Shown here piece after piece: positions 16,880-25,032 of a stretch of 64,000 nt of DNA. A model generated the notes under the pieces. The model had not been told where the DNA came from. It saw nothing but the letters and a program-made list of their open reading frames with translations, and ran no database searches. How positions within the stretch are numbered: the stretch's first letter is position 1; each line of letters opens with the position of its first letter. A program made the position numbers and the translations under genes. The stretch spans positions 1 through 64,000 of the forward strand of contig NZ_VDFV01000013.1 in NCBI RefSeq assembly GCF_006152145.1. Reading direction: 5' to 3'. This stretch comes from Rubellimicrobium roseum (GTDB lineage: Bacteria; Pseudomonadota; Alphaproteobacteria; Rhodobacterales; Rhodobacteraceae).

Positions 16880-17337
16880 CTATGGGGACCGGCTTCGGTG
16901 GTTCGGCGGAAGGGGACGGTGGCTCGGTCCGGCCGGGGTCCTGTGACCGGAGGAAGGCTTCCTGCGACTCGCGGCGCCGGCTGCGTTGGCCCCGCGCCGT
17001 CGGATGGCTGGTCGCCACCTCTTGCGAGGAAAGGCGCGGACCACCTCAGCCAAGGTATCGGGGGCGGCGTAAAGTTCGTCCGAGTGCAGGAGGCCCACCT
17101 CGCCGGTGGCGCGGGCAAACTACGGTTCAGTGCGTCGCAAATCCCGCCATCCCGGCCGCTCTTAACGCAGGTGCGGCCATCGGCCAGGCCAGCGAGGACG
17201 TCGAGGGTGCCGTCGGTCGAGGCGCCGTCCTGGACTACGTGCCCCCAATCGGTCAAGCTTTCCTCGCGCAGGCTCCGGACCGCATCCGCAATGGTGTCGG
17301 CTCGGTTATAGACCGCTGTGACGATGGACAGATGCAA
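16880..17337 (-). pseudogene. Frameshifted, truncated family 2 glycosyltransferase
   Basis: Starting at a TTG (17337) the translation MHLSIVTAVYNRADTIADAV...HVVQDGASTDGTLDVL...GRDGGICDALNRS is a normal GT2 N-terminus with the Asp of VQDGASTDGT. At about 17095-17110 the frame changes: the continuation GLLHSDELYAAPDTLAEVVRAF, holding the DxD-like HSDE motif, lies in another minus-strand frame. After that no family sequence is recognisable and the catalytic C-terminal part is missing. A single indel plus 3' loss therefore inactivated this gene, which would have been an additional glycosyltransferase of the operon. Confidence 0.8.
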
Positions 17338-17544
17338 CGCAAGATCCTCAGGAACGGAGATAGTCAGCCCTATTTAGCTTCGACCGAGGGGCAGTCCGGA
17401 TGGGTTCAGGAGATCAGCGGCGGCTTGGTTCGCTTGGACGACTGGCCTGCGGGTGATTTCGCTATTGGGGGTTCATGCCGGCCGCCTCGGCGCACCGCCG
17501 CCCTCTCGGAATCGGCCAACCTGCCAAAAGCCCGATAACGCAAA

Positions 17545-18969
17545 CTATTGCCGCGCATAGACGTCCTCGTAGCGCACGATGTCGTCTTCACCGAGATACG
17601 CACCGGTCTGGACCTCAATGAGCACCATGGGAAGCTTGCCGGGGTTTTCCATCCGGTGGACGGCGCCGAGCGGGATGTAGACGGACTGGTTCTCGGTCAC
17701 GAGCTTGACCTCCTCGTTCACCGTCACCCGTGCGGTGCCCTGCACGACGATCCAGTGCTCGGAGCGATGATGATGGCTTTGCAAGCTGAGGGCTGCACCG
17801 GGATGGACGACGATGCGCTTGACCTGGAAGCGATCGCCCATGGCAAGGCTCTCGAACCAGCCCCAAGGGCGGTGATCGCGCGGAAAGGTCTCGGCCTGAC
17901 GGGCGCCGTCCTTCTTGAGCGAAGCCACGACGGCCTTCACGTCCTGCGCGCGATCCCTGTGGGCCACAAGCACGGCGTCAGGCATTGCCACGGCCACGAT
18001 GTCCTGCAGGCCAATGCCCACAACACGCTGGCCGGGCGCCTCGGAGCGCAGGAGTACGCCTTCGCAGTCAATAGCCGTGGTGGCGCCGGACAGCGCGGTA
18101 CCGTCCTCTTCGGTCTCGCGCCAGACAGCGGCCCAGTCGCCCAGGTCCGACCAGCGCCCGGTATAGGGCATTACCGACAGGTTGTCCGCCTTCTCCATGA
18201 TGGCGTAGTCGATCGAGATCGCGGGCGCCGTGGCCCAGATCGCCGGGTCAAGCCGGCAGAAGCCCAGGTCACGCGTGGCGCCGGCGAGCGAAGCCTCCAC
18301 GGCGGCCAGAAGCGAGGGCGCGTGCACGCGGGCGGCGGCGATCATGACATCGGCGCGGAACAGGAACAGCCCACCGTTCCACAGGTGCCGTCCGTCGGCG
18401 ACCATGGCGGCGGCGCGGGCGGCATTGGGCTTCTCGACAAAGGCCGCGAGGGGCAGGGGCTCCGCCACAGTGCCGGCGTCCAGCGCCGTCTCGAGCTCGA
18501 GATAGCCGTAGCCGGTCTCTGGCCGGTCGGGGGCGATGCCGAAGGTGACGATCTGGCCAGCGAGCGCCGTCGGGATGGCGGCCGCCACGGTGTCGCGGAA
18601 GCGCTGCGCTTCGGGGATCACGTGATCAGAAGGCGCCACGAGGAGGAGCGCCTCCGGATCCTGGGCCGCCACATGGAGTGTTGCGGCCAGGATGGCCGCG
18701 CCGGTGTCGCGCCCTTCAGGCTCGATCAGCAGGGCCTCGGGACGGATGCCTGAGTTCGACAGCTGCTCTGCGGCGATAAAACGGAAGGCGTCGGCCGTCA
18801 CCACGGTGGGCGCCGCGAATAGCGAACCCGACAGGCGCTGGGCGGAAGCCTGGAACAAGCTCTCCTCGCCGAGCAGAGCCGCGAACTGCTTGGGATAGCT
18901 CTTGCGGCTCAATGGCCAGAGCCGCGTGCCGGAGCCGCCGCAGAGGAGAACGGGATGGATGGTGGCCAT
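17545..18969 (-). CDS. manC: Mannose-1-phosphate guanylyltransferase / mannose-6-phosphate isomerase
   Basis: A 474-residue bifunctional type II enzyme. The pyrophosphorylase signature GGSGTRLWPLSRKSYPKQF lies at about 8-26, FVEKPNAARA and WNGGLFLFRADVMI follow in the nucleotidyltransferase domain, and the C-terminal cupin (about 370-474) contains VHPGAALSLQSHHHRSEHWIVVQGTARV. It makes GDP-mannose, the precursor for the two genes downstream (fcl and gmd products give GDP-L-fucose). The start at 18969 (MATIHPVLLCGG) is the family start; upstream in-frame ATGs add unrelated sequence. Confidence 0.95.
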   Translation of the reverse strand: MATIHPVLLCGGSGTRLWPLSRKSYPKQFAALLGEESLFQASAQRLSGSLFAAPTVVTADAFRFIAAEQLSNSGIRPEALLIEPEGRDTGAAILAATLHVAAQDPEALLLVAPSDHVIPEAQRFRDTVAAAIPTALAGQIVTFGIAPDRPETGYGYLELETALDAGTVAEPLPLAAFVEKPNAARAAAMVADGRHLWNGGLFLFRADVMIAAARVHAPSLLAAVEASLAGATRDLGFCRLDPAIWATAPAISIDYAIMEKADNLSVMPYTGRWSDLGDWAAVWRETEEDGTALSGATTAIDCEGVLLRSEAPGQRVVGIGLQDIVAVAMPDAVLVAHRDRAQDVKAVVASLKKDGARQAETFPRDHRPWGWFESLAMGDRFQVKRIVVHPGAALSLQSHHHRSEHWIVVQGTARVTVNEEVKLVTENQSVYIPLGAVHRMENPGKLPMVLIEVQTGAYLGEDDIVRYEDVYARQ

Positions 18970-19084
18970 GGGAGCCTCGGAGGTCCGTACGCGCCGGTCA
19001 TCATCCTGACGGAGCAGGGAAGTGGTCAAAATTATCTTATTCATATCATACCTGCGCATCGGCATTGAAAAAAAACGGGGCCGC

Positions 19085-20044
19085 TCATTGCCGGATCTCG
19101 CCCTGTTCGTGTTTGAACCAGTCGTAGGTCTGCTCCAGCCCTCCGCGCAGCGGAGTCCGGGCCCGCCAGCCCATCGACGCCAGCCGGGTCACGTCCATGA
19201 GCTTGCGCGGTGTCCCATCGGGCTTGGTCGCGTCAAAGGCGATGTTGCCGCCAAAGCCCGTCACCTCCGCGACCATGCTTGCGAGGTCGGCGATAGAGAT
19301 GTCCTCGCCAGTGCCCACGTTGATGTGCGAGAGCATGGGCCGAGTGTTGGCCTCGTAGGCTGTGCGGTCTAGATCCATCACGAAGAGCGAGGCTTCAGCC
19401 ATGTCGTCCACGTGCAGGAACTCGCGCCGGGGCGTGCCCGTGCCCCAGATCACCACCTCGTTCTTCCCGTCCCGTGCGGCCTCGTGGAAGCGGCGGATCA
19501 GGGCGGGAAGCACGTGGGAGTTCTCAGGGTGGAAGTTGTCGCCGGGCCCGTAGAGGTTCGTGGGCATGACCGAGCGGTAGTCGCGGCCAAACTGGCGCGC
19601 GAAGCTCTCGCAGAGCTTGATCCCGGCGATCTTTGCAATGGCGTAGGGCTCGTTGGTGGACTCCAGTGTCCCGGTCAGGAGGGCGTTTTCCGCCATGGGC
19701 TGGGGTGCCTCGCGCGGGTAGATGCAGGAGGAGCCCAGGAACAGGAGCTTCTGGACTCCCGCCGCATGCGCCTGGCCTATGACATTCGCCTCAATGAGAA
19801 GGTTGTCGTAGATGAAATCGGCTGGGTAGGTGTTGTTGGCGTGAATGCCACCCACCTTGGCTGCGGCCAGGATGACCGCGTCGGGGCGCTCAACCTGCAT
19901 GAACTCGCGCACGGCCGCTTGGTCCGTCAGGTCCAGCTCCGCATGCGTGCGGGTGATGAGCTCGTGCCGGCCCTCGGCGAGGAGGCGCCGGAGGATAGCG
20001 CCGCCCACCATGCCGCGATGGCCGGCCACGTAGATGCGCGCCAT
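19085..20044 (-). CDS. fcl: GDP-L-fucose synthase
   Basis: A 319-residue short-chain dehydrogenase-type epimerase/reductase. The Rossmann motif is [10 protein letters not shown] (residues 8-17); catalytic Ser-Tyr-Lys are in [14 protein letters not shown] and [20 protein letters not shown]. It converts GDP-4-keto-6-deoxymannose, the Gmd product, to GDP-L-fucose with NADPH. Typical residues [23 protein letters not shown] and NLYGPGDNF of the family are all present. It lies 3 bp after gmd in the same operon. The length is normal (about 320). Confidence 0.96.
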   Translation of the reverse strand: MARIYVAGHRGMVGGAILRRLLAEGRHELITRTHAELDLTDQAAVREFMQVERPDAVILAAAKVGGIHANNTYPADFIYDNLLIEANVIGQAHAAGVQKLLFLGSSCIYPREAPQPMAENALLTGTLESTNEPYAIAKIAGIKLCESFARQFGRDYRSVMPTNLYGPGDNFHPENSHVLPALIRRFHEAARDGKNEVVIWGTGTPRREFLHVDDMAEASLFVMDLDRTAYEANTRPMLSHINVGTGEDISIADLASMVAEVTGFGGNIAFDATKPDGTPRKLMDVTRLASMGWRARTPLRGGLEQTYDWFKHEQGEIRQ

Positions 20045-20047
20045 AGC

Positions 20048-21166
20048 TCAGGCCTCAACGCTGATGGGCAGGTCGAGCCCATGCGAACGCAGCAGCGCCT
20101 GACGCCGCGCCGCGACGTGGTCGGCGGCCACCATCTCACGACACATCTCGCGCGCGGTAATCTCGGGCGTCCAGCCCAGCTTCTGCTTGGCTTTTGCCGG
20201 GTTGCCGAGGAGGGTGTCCACCTCGGCGGGGCGGAAGTAACGCGGGTCGATGCGCATGATGATCTGGCCTTCCTTGACCATCGGCGCGAGCCCCCCCTCC
20301 ACGCTGTCGACCGCCGCGACCTCATTCACGCCGGTGCCCATGAACTTCAGCGTCATGCCGAGGTCGCGGGCCGCCCAGGTGATGAACTCGCGCACCGAGT
20401 ACTGCTTGCCGGTGGCGATGACGAAGTCCTCGGGCTCATCCTGCTGGAGCATCATCCACTGCATCCGGACATAATCCTTGGCGTGGCCCCAGTCGCGCAA
20501 GCTGTCGATGTTGCCCATGTAGAGGCACTTCTCGAGACCCATGGCGATGTTCGCGAGGCCGCGCGTGATCTTGCGCGTCACGAAGGTCTCGCCGCGGCGA
20601 GGGCTCTCGTGGTTGAAAAGGATGCCGTTGCAGGCGTACATGCCATAGGCCTCACGGTAGTTCACCGTAATCCAGTAGGCGTACATCTTGGCCACGGCAT
20701 AGGGCGAGCGCGGGTGGAAGGGCGTCCGCTCCGTCTGCGGTGTCTCCTGCACGAGACCGTAAAGCTCGGAGGTCGAGGCCTGATAAAAGCGGGTGGTCTT
20801 CTCGAGCCTGAGAAAACGAATCGCTTCCAAGAGTCGCAGCGTCCCCACGGCGTCCACGTCGGCCGTGTACTCGGGGGCCTCGAAGCTCACGGCGACGTGG
20901 GACTGGGCGCCGAGGTTGTACACTTCGTCGGGCCGGATCTCGGACAGAATGCGGGTCAGATTCGAGGTGTCGGTGAGGTCGCCGTAGTGCAGGCGAAAGC
21001 GCCCGTTCTCGTGCGGGTCTTCGTAAAGGTGGTCCACACGTTGAGTGTTGAACAGAGATGCGCGGCGCTTGAGGCCGTGCACCTCATAGCCTTTTGCGAG
21101 CAACAACTCGGCCAGGTAGGAGCCGTCCTGGCCCGTGATGCCGGTGATAAGGGCACGTTTTGTCAC
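20048..21166 (-). CDS. gmd: GDP-mannose 4,6-dehydratase
   Basis: A 372-residue NDP-sugar dehydratase. [15 protein letters not shown] (Rossmann motif) is at the N-terminus, the catalytic region STSELYG follows at about 130, and the YxxxK motif is [42 protein letters not shown] is diagnostic of Gmd. The start is a GTG at 21166, 9 nt after GCAGGAG, which gives the normal family start ([14 protein letters not shown]). Makes GDP-4-keto-6-deoxy-D-mannose, used by Fcl immediately downstream. Confidence 0.96.
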   Translation of the reverse strand: MTKRALITGITGQDGSYLAELLLAKGYEVHGLKRRASLFNTQRVDHLYEDPHENGRFRLHYGDLTDTSNLTRILSEIRPDEVYNLGAQSHVAVSFEAPEYTADVDAVGTLRLLEAIRFLRLEKTTRFYQASTSELYGLVQETPQTERTPFHPRSPYAVAKMYAYWITVNYREAYGMYACNGILFNHESPRRGETFVTRKITRGLANIAMGLEKCLYMGNIDSLRDWGHAKDYVRMQWMMLQQDEPEDFVIATGKQYSVREFITWAARDLGMTLKFMGTGVNEVAAVDSVEGGLAPMVKEGQIIMRIDPRYFRPAEVDTLLGNPAKAKQKLGWTPEITAREMCREMVAADHVAARRQALLRSHGLDLPISVEA

Positions 21167-21509
21167 GCTAGTATGCTCCTGCCGTAACTCTTGGCGTTCC
21201 CAGCGTGGCTCCTGCAAGCAGAGCCACAGAGAGGTGTACCGCTCAGCTGAGTTCGAAGACCTGCTTCTCGTCAGCCATTTCATTGCCTGATTGCTGACCC
21301 ACTGTGAGTCAGCGCTGCTCTTGATAGCCACCGGACTGGCGCCGCCCTGGAGGGAGCCAGCCGGTAGGTCGGTTTCTGGATGGCCTGCTCTGCTTCAACG
21401 GTTGAAGGCGGCTGGGACGGCCGCTCAGACCTCGACTATGTCCACTTTGGAAACAATCATTGTGGCAGCGGCATGACCGGACTGAGACCATTATGGCCTC
21501 GCAAGTGGT
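21167..21509. other. Intergenic stretch without recognised gene
   Basis: These 343 bp lie between gmd and the initiating sugar-transferase gene. Short open frames on both strands have no recognisable protein similarity. The gmd ribosome binding site is at its left edge. It may hold a secondary promoter, but no convincing -35/-10 pair was found. Confidence 0.4.
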
Positions 21510-22190
21510 TCAGGACCCTTTCCGGCCCAACACCACACAAAGCGTCCGCCAAGCGATCCACATATCGAAGCCGAAGGAGGCATGGCGCGCATAGTGCAGA
21601 TCCGCCGCTACTTTGGCGCGCAGACCTTCGAGGCCGTCCACGTAGCCCACCTCGGTTTGTGCATACCCACTGATGCCCGGCCGCACCGCATGACGCTCGC
21701 GATATCCAGGAATCTGCCGGACATAAACCTGCGCGTGATCAAAGAAGTCAGGACGAGGTCCAATTAGACTCATCTCGCCTTTGAGCACGTTGATGACCTG
21801 CGGCAACTCGTCCAGCCGGGTCTTTCGCAGGAGATGTCCCAAGGGAGTGATGCGGTGACTATCGAGCGCGTCAAACGCGCCGCGCTCGATGGAAGGAGCG
21901 GGCCGCATGGAGCGGAACTTCCACGCCCGAAACGGCTGACATTCCGCCCCCATCCGGGTTTGCACGAAGAAGAGCCTGCCGCGGTTGAAGAGCGGGTTTA
22001 GCATCAGCAGCATCAGGCCAACAATCACAAGTGGCCACAAGAGAATCAGCGACACCATTACGTCGAAGGCACGCTTGGAGGCGTGATAGGAGGCAGACGA
22101 GTTTGGTGCGCGCCAGGTTACGGATGAGGAGAAGGGAATATCAACACGCGATGTCGCGCTGGCGCGCGGCGCATCATCGATAGAGCTCAC
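21510..22190 (-). CDS. Initiating sugar-1-phosphate transferase (WcaJ/ExoY-like)
   Basis: A 226-residue polyisoprenyl-phosphate glycose-1-phosphate transferase. The catalytic domain begins KRAFDVMVSLILLWPLVIVGLMLLML (re-entrant membrane helix, about 40-65), then FFVQTRMGAECQPFRAWKFRSM, the conserved LLRKTRLDELPQVINVLKGEMSLIGPRPDFFDHA with the catalytic Asp-Glu pair, and RPGISGYAQTEVGY. It lacks the extra N-terminal membrane domain of the long WbaP/WcaJ forms, as in ExoY. It starts repeat-unit assembly on undecaprenyl phosphate. The start is a GTG with GAGG 8 nt upstream. First gene of the minus-strand polysaccharide operon. Confidence 0.92.
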   Translation of the reverse strand: MSSIDDAPRASATSRVDIPFSSSVTWRAPNSSASYHASKRAFDVMVSLILLWPLVIVGLMLLMLNPLFNRGRLFFVQTRMGAECQPFRAWKFRSMRPAPSIERGAFDALDSHRITPLGHLLRKTRLDELPQVINVLKGEMSLIGPRPDFFDHAQVYVRQIPGYRERHAVRPGISGYAQTEVGYVDGLEGLRAKVAADLHYARHASFGFDMWIAWRTLCVVLGRKGS

Positions 22191-22359
22191 GAGACTAACC
22201 TCATACTAGCTCCCTCAGGGGAGCGGGGTCAGCGCCCTAAAAGCGGGTCAGTTGGGCGTGAATAAGGCAAAAACGTAAACAATCGACGAAAGATTCTGTT
22301 CCGGAATGTGCCGAGTGACGTCTAAAGGCAGGATGCCTGTTTTCTAGACAGCCCTAGAG

Positions 22360-22680
22360 TTAGGTCCTTAGCCGGCTCCAGTTTCGTGGACAGCAAGTTG
22401 GGGATAGCACTGCCTGCCGCTCGAACTCTACGGGGCTGAGATAGCCCAGGGTCGAGTGCCGGCGGGTCGGGTTGTAGAAGCGCTCGATGTAGTCGAAGAC
22501 ATCGGCTATGGCGGCATCGCGGGTGCGATAGACCTTGCGGGCGGTCCGCTTGGTCTTCAGCGACGAGAAGAAGCTCTCCATCGCAGAGTTGTCCCAGACG
22601 TTGCCCGCCCGGCACACCGAGCAGGTGATGCCGTGGTCGGCCATGAGGCGCTGGAACTGCTCGCTGGTATATTGGCTCCC
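22360..22680 (-). pseudogene. Remnant of an IS3-family OrfB between lasso and polysaccharide genes
   Basis: The translation GSQYTSEQFQRLMADHGITC...NVWDNSAMESFFSSLKTKRTARKVYRTRDAAIADVFDYIERFYNPTRRHSTLGYLSPVEFERQA is the last third of an IS3-family transposase, from just after the second catalytic Asp and including the catalytic Glu (AMESFF). The N-terminal two thirds and the left terminal repeat are gone. It lies 40 bp beyond the end of the lasso B2 gene and about 170 bp upstream of the sugar-transferase start, marking the border between the lasso cluster and the polysaccharide operon. Confidence 0.88.
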
Positions 22681-22719
22681 CTGGATGCCTCTGGCCAAAG
22701 AGCCGTTCAACAAGCTGAT

Positions 22720-23169
22720 TCAGAGTTTGGTGTCCGGGGTGACGAGGGTCTTAAATCCTGCAACGTTACCGCCGGTGATGGGATGCTCTCTGTAGTGAAG
22801 CCATGCATGAGCTTCGAACCCCGCTCCGCGGTTCTGGCGCACGCCGATATGGAGATCGCTCGCGATCCCTTTACTGGCCAGCCAAGACTGTGCAGCAACT
22901 GCTTGGACAAGGCAGTCGGCGCGCCACGGAACACGGGCGGCAACCCGCGGGATGGCACAGGCAACCCGCCGCACGAACGAGGCGGCGGCGTCGTCAGCAA
23001 TCGAGGAGGCTGGGTTGCGGTGGCGGGCCAACCTGATCAGGTCTTGTGTCGAATGATACCTAATTGACCAACGAGCTTTTGCCAGCTCAGTCAGGGCGCG
23101 AAGTAGATCAACCCATTGACGCGGCCCAAGTGACAGCAGGCGCGTAACCAGCGGCGGTTCTTTAGGCAT
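22720..23169 (-). CDS. Lasso peptide B2 protein (transglutaminase-like leader peptidase)
   Basis: A 149-residue protein of the lasso B2/transglutaminase-like family. The catalytic Cys is C86 in WRADCLVQAVAAQSWLASKGIASDLHIGVRQ, and the catalytic His is H121 in GFEAHAWLHYREHP, the two most conserved blocks of the family. The third (Asp) member of the triad could not be placed. B2 cleaves the leader from the precursor bound by B1. Its start overlaps the B1 stop by 8 nt, so the two are coupled. The C-terminus (ITGGNVAGFKTLV) looks complete even though an IS remnant begins 40 bp further on. It is the last gene of the cluster. Confidence 0.9.
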   Translation of the reverse strand: MPKEPPLVTRLLSLGPRQWVDLLRALTELAKARWSIRYHSTQDLIRLARHRNPASSIADDAAASFVRRVACAIPRVAARVPWRADCLVQAVAAQSWLASKGIASDLHIGVRQNRGAGFEAHAWLHYREHPITGGNVAGFKTLVTPDTKL

Positions 23170-23584
23170 CCACCAAGATCCTATGGGCCAAGAGATCGCT
23201 AAGGAAACGGGTCATGTCTACCTCTATCACTGACGGATCGACGCCAAATTCCTGCGCCAAGCTGTCCCGTATCTCCGGAAGCGGTCGTTGATCTTTGATC
23301 ATGGCCCAGATTCGGGTGCCCAGCGCATCAAGGCCGAAGTAAGTATCGCTGCCCATGTGCAGGATAACGGTCTCGTCCCCCAGAGCACTTTCAATCGTCT
23401 CGGGCGAAGGTTTCAGGGTGCGGGCGAGGAGGTCTGTCAAGGAGCGGGTGCCTTCTTGTCTCCAATAGGTTTTCAGGCGGCGTTGTAACGCTGACCGGCC
23501 GCCTGCGTCGCAATCGGAACGGCAGAGCCGCTCTCTCAGTAAGCAGGCCCACGGTCCAAAAGGATCGCGGGCTTGCCTGCACAT
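23162..23584 (-). CDS. Lasso peptide B1 protein (PqqD-like RiPP recognition element)
   Basis: A 140-residue protein whose last about 85 residues are a PqqD/RRE domain: TVILHMGSDTYFGLDALGTRIWAMIKDQRPLPEIRDSLAQEFGVDPSVIEVDMTRFLSDLLAHRILVD. RRE domains bind the leader peptide, here probably its YxxPxL motif, and deliver it to B2. The start at 23584 has an excellent ribosome binding site (GAGGGGG, 7 nt away) overlapping the precursor's stop, so coupling to the precursor is likely. This start gives an unusual N-terminal extension of about 55 residues with four cysteines (positions 2, 14, 21, 25), not seen in ordinary B1 proteins of about 80-90 residues. Confidence 0.88.
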   Translation of the reverse strand: MCRQARDPFGPWACLLRERLCRSDCDAGGRSALQRRLKTYWRQEGTRSLTDLLARTLKPSPETIESALGDETVILHMGSDTYFGLDALGTRIWAMIKDQRPLPEIRDSLAQEFGVDPSVIEVDMTRFLSDLLAHRILVDA

Positions 23585-23595
23585 TGATAACCCCC

Positions 23596-23745
23596 TCAGG
23601 GCAGAACCTTTTGCCTGCTAGAGCTCTGACCTTCGGGTTGGCCCTTGGTCCCGGCCGCAGTCAGCTTGATGGCGCTGCCAAACACCTTGAGCGTCGGAGC
23701 CTGATAGGCACGCACAGTTCCGTCCGTAGAAGTCGTATTAGTCAT
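23596..23745 (-). CDS. Lasso peptide precursor (A)
   Basis: A 49-residue peptide, too short for usual gene callers. The leader carries Y14-Q-A-P17-T-L19 (the YxxPxL motif bound by B1), G23 and T29, matching the spacing YxxPxLxxxGxxxxxT of lasso precursors. With T29 as the penultimate leader residue the leader is 1-30 and the core is A31-P49, AGTKGQPEGQSSSRQKVLP; Glu at core position 8 can close an Ala1-Glu8 eight-residue macrolactam ring, leaving an 11-residue tail with three serines. AAGGA 6 nt before the ATG is a good ribosome binding site. It lies directly upstream of B1 (11-nt gap). A start of the core at Gly35 is possible but would put the acidic residue at position 4. Confidence 0.85.
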   Translation of the reverse strand: MTNTTSTDGTVRAYQAPTLKVFGSAIKLTAAGTKGQPEGQSSSRQKVLP

Positions 23746-23987
23746 GATCAGTCCTTATATATTCCGGGGCCTGTTGATCTCTGACCCGGTGCCAAGTTGA
23801 GATAGCGCACGTTGTGGCCGCCTACCTTGCGAAGGTGCCCGCATCTAGTATCGAGCAATGGTGTCCAGATGAGGTAAAGTTTTCGCGCAGTTGTGGTCGC
23901 AAGCGAGGCGGCTAACGCTTATGGCTTGCTGACCGTCCAACATTTGACATAAAGCCAACTGTCCGTCGTGCGTTTACGCCTTAAGAT

Positions 23988-23993
23988 ATTATA
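23988..23993 (-). promoter_or_regulatory. Candidate -10 box upstream of the lasso precursor
   Basis: On the minus strand the AT-rich stretch AATTCATATAATATCTT contains a perfect TATAAT about 245 nt before the precursor start. A weak -35 (CTACAA) lies about 18 nt further up. The 377-bp gap between the kinase and precursor genes, in an otherwise overlapping operon, suggests that precursor-B1-B2 has its own promoter here. Not proven by sequence alone. Confidence 0.35.
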
Positions 23994-24122
23994 TGAATTC
24001 ATTAATTCGCCTTGTAGTTGTTGCAGGGGTTGAGCGCCAAATCTTGTGAAGGTCGTGGCGCCGGATCTGTCGGGCCTTAACTGTATCTTGATGATTCGGC
24101 TTGACGCAACCTGGTCGCGGCT

Positions 24123-25028
24123 TCAGATCGCCTGTCCGACGACCATAGCCTGCTGCACTCTGGCGATCACCTCGGGCAGACGATCGAACTCGCGTCGGTA
24201 GTTGAGATGGACCGCAGGGATGTGGCGGGCGATCATAGAGAACCGCTCTAAGCGTGCTGCCGCGAGCGCATGGTCGGTCGGATCCAGAGCAAAGCTGTTA
24301 CGGATCATGGCCATGCATCCCTCGGCCGGAGCAAGTTGGGCCAGTTCCAGATCAACCGCATCGCTAGGACGTCCGAGGACCACTATCATGGCAAGCCTCA
24401 CAGGGCCATTGTGCCCGGCCAGTGGGACCGGGAGCCGCTTCTTGTCCGTGTAAGCGGCGACGGGGCTGCCACTCCGGCCGGCAAAAAGTGCGGCCAAAGA
24501 GTCCGGCATCAGGCGCAGACCGGGATACACGGGTCGGACAACGAACGCGCCGTCAAAGCGGTCCACAAGCATGGCGTCGTCGCTCAGCAGGACACCCCCG
24601 GACTGGGCGAAACGGGCGGTCAGGGTGGACTTTCCGAAGCCTGAATCACCCAGGATCAGGATAGCACGATTCTCGAAGGCAACTCCGCCTGAATGAAGAA
24701 CAAGATGCCCTTCGTGGGCCAGCACACGAGGCAGTACCTGATCTAGCAGCATGTGAACCGTATCTGGCGATTGGAGGTCGCGTTCACCGGATAACAGCCA
24801 GATGCGCTGCATGCCGATTTCGACGGCCGCGAAGTCCTGGCCAAAGAAGCGGAGGACATATTGCGTCGAACTGCGTGTTCCCACGCGCAAGACTTCCAAG
24901 GTGCCCTGGGGGTCCACCCAGATCGATGCGGCGTCCGTTACGTCAAATGGTGGCCCTTCGTCGGGTAGAAGCGACCAGCCGTAGTCTTGGAGAGTGCGGG
25001 AGCCATCGAGCGGCACGGCGGCTGTCAC
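24123..25028 (-). CDS. HPr-kinase-like lasso tailoring kinase
   Basis: About 301 residues from the GTG at 25028, which lies just after the cyclase stop; an ATG at 25160 would overlap the cyclase by 128 bp and is less likely. The core is an HPr kinase/phosphorylase-type nucleotide site: HSGGVAFENRAILILGDSGFGKSTLTARFAQSGGVLLSDDAMLV, with the P-loop GDSGFGKST at about 127-135 and the Asp pair SDD after it. Enzymes of this type in lasso clusters (PadeK, ThcoK of the paeninodin group) phosphorylate a serine of the precursor. Here the precursor ends in Pro but has Ser41-43, so these are the likely acceptors. Confidence 0.85.
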   Translation of the reverse strand: MTAAVPLDGSRTLQDYGWSLLPDEGPPFDVTDAASIWVDPQGTLEVLRVGTRSSTQYVLRFFGQDFAAVEIGMQRIWLLSGERDLQSPDTVHMLLDQVLPRVLAHEGHLVLHSGGVAFENRAILILGDSGFGKSTLTARFAQSGGVLLSDDAMLVDRFDGAFVVRPVYPGLRLMPDSLAALFAGRSGSPVAAYTDKKRLPVPLAGHNGPVRLAMIVVLGRPSDAVDLELAQLAPAEGCMAMIRNSFALDPTDHALAAARLERFSMIARHIPAVHLNYRREFDRLPEVIARVQQAMVVGQAI

Positions 25029-25032
25029 GTGA

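Noticed and set aside
23630-23643. Lasso core starting at Gly35 (after Thr33-Lys34)
   Set aside because: It would put the only acidic residue at ring position 4, too small for a macrolactam; Thr29 fits the leader spacing and gives Glu at position 8.
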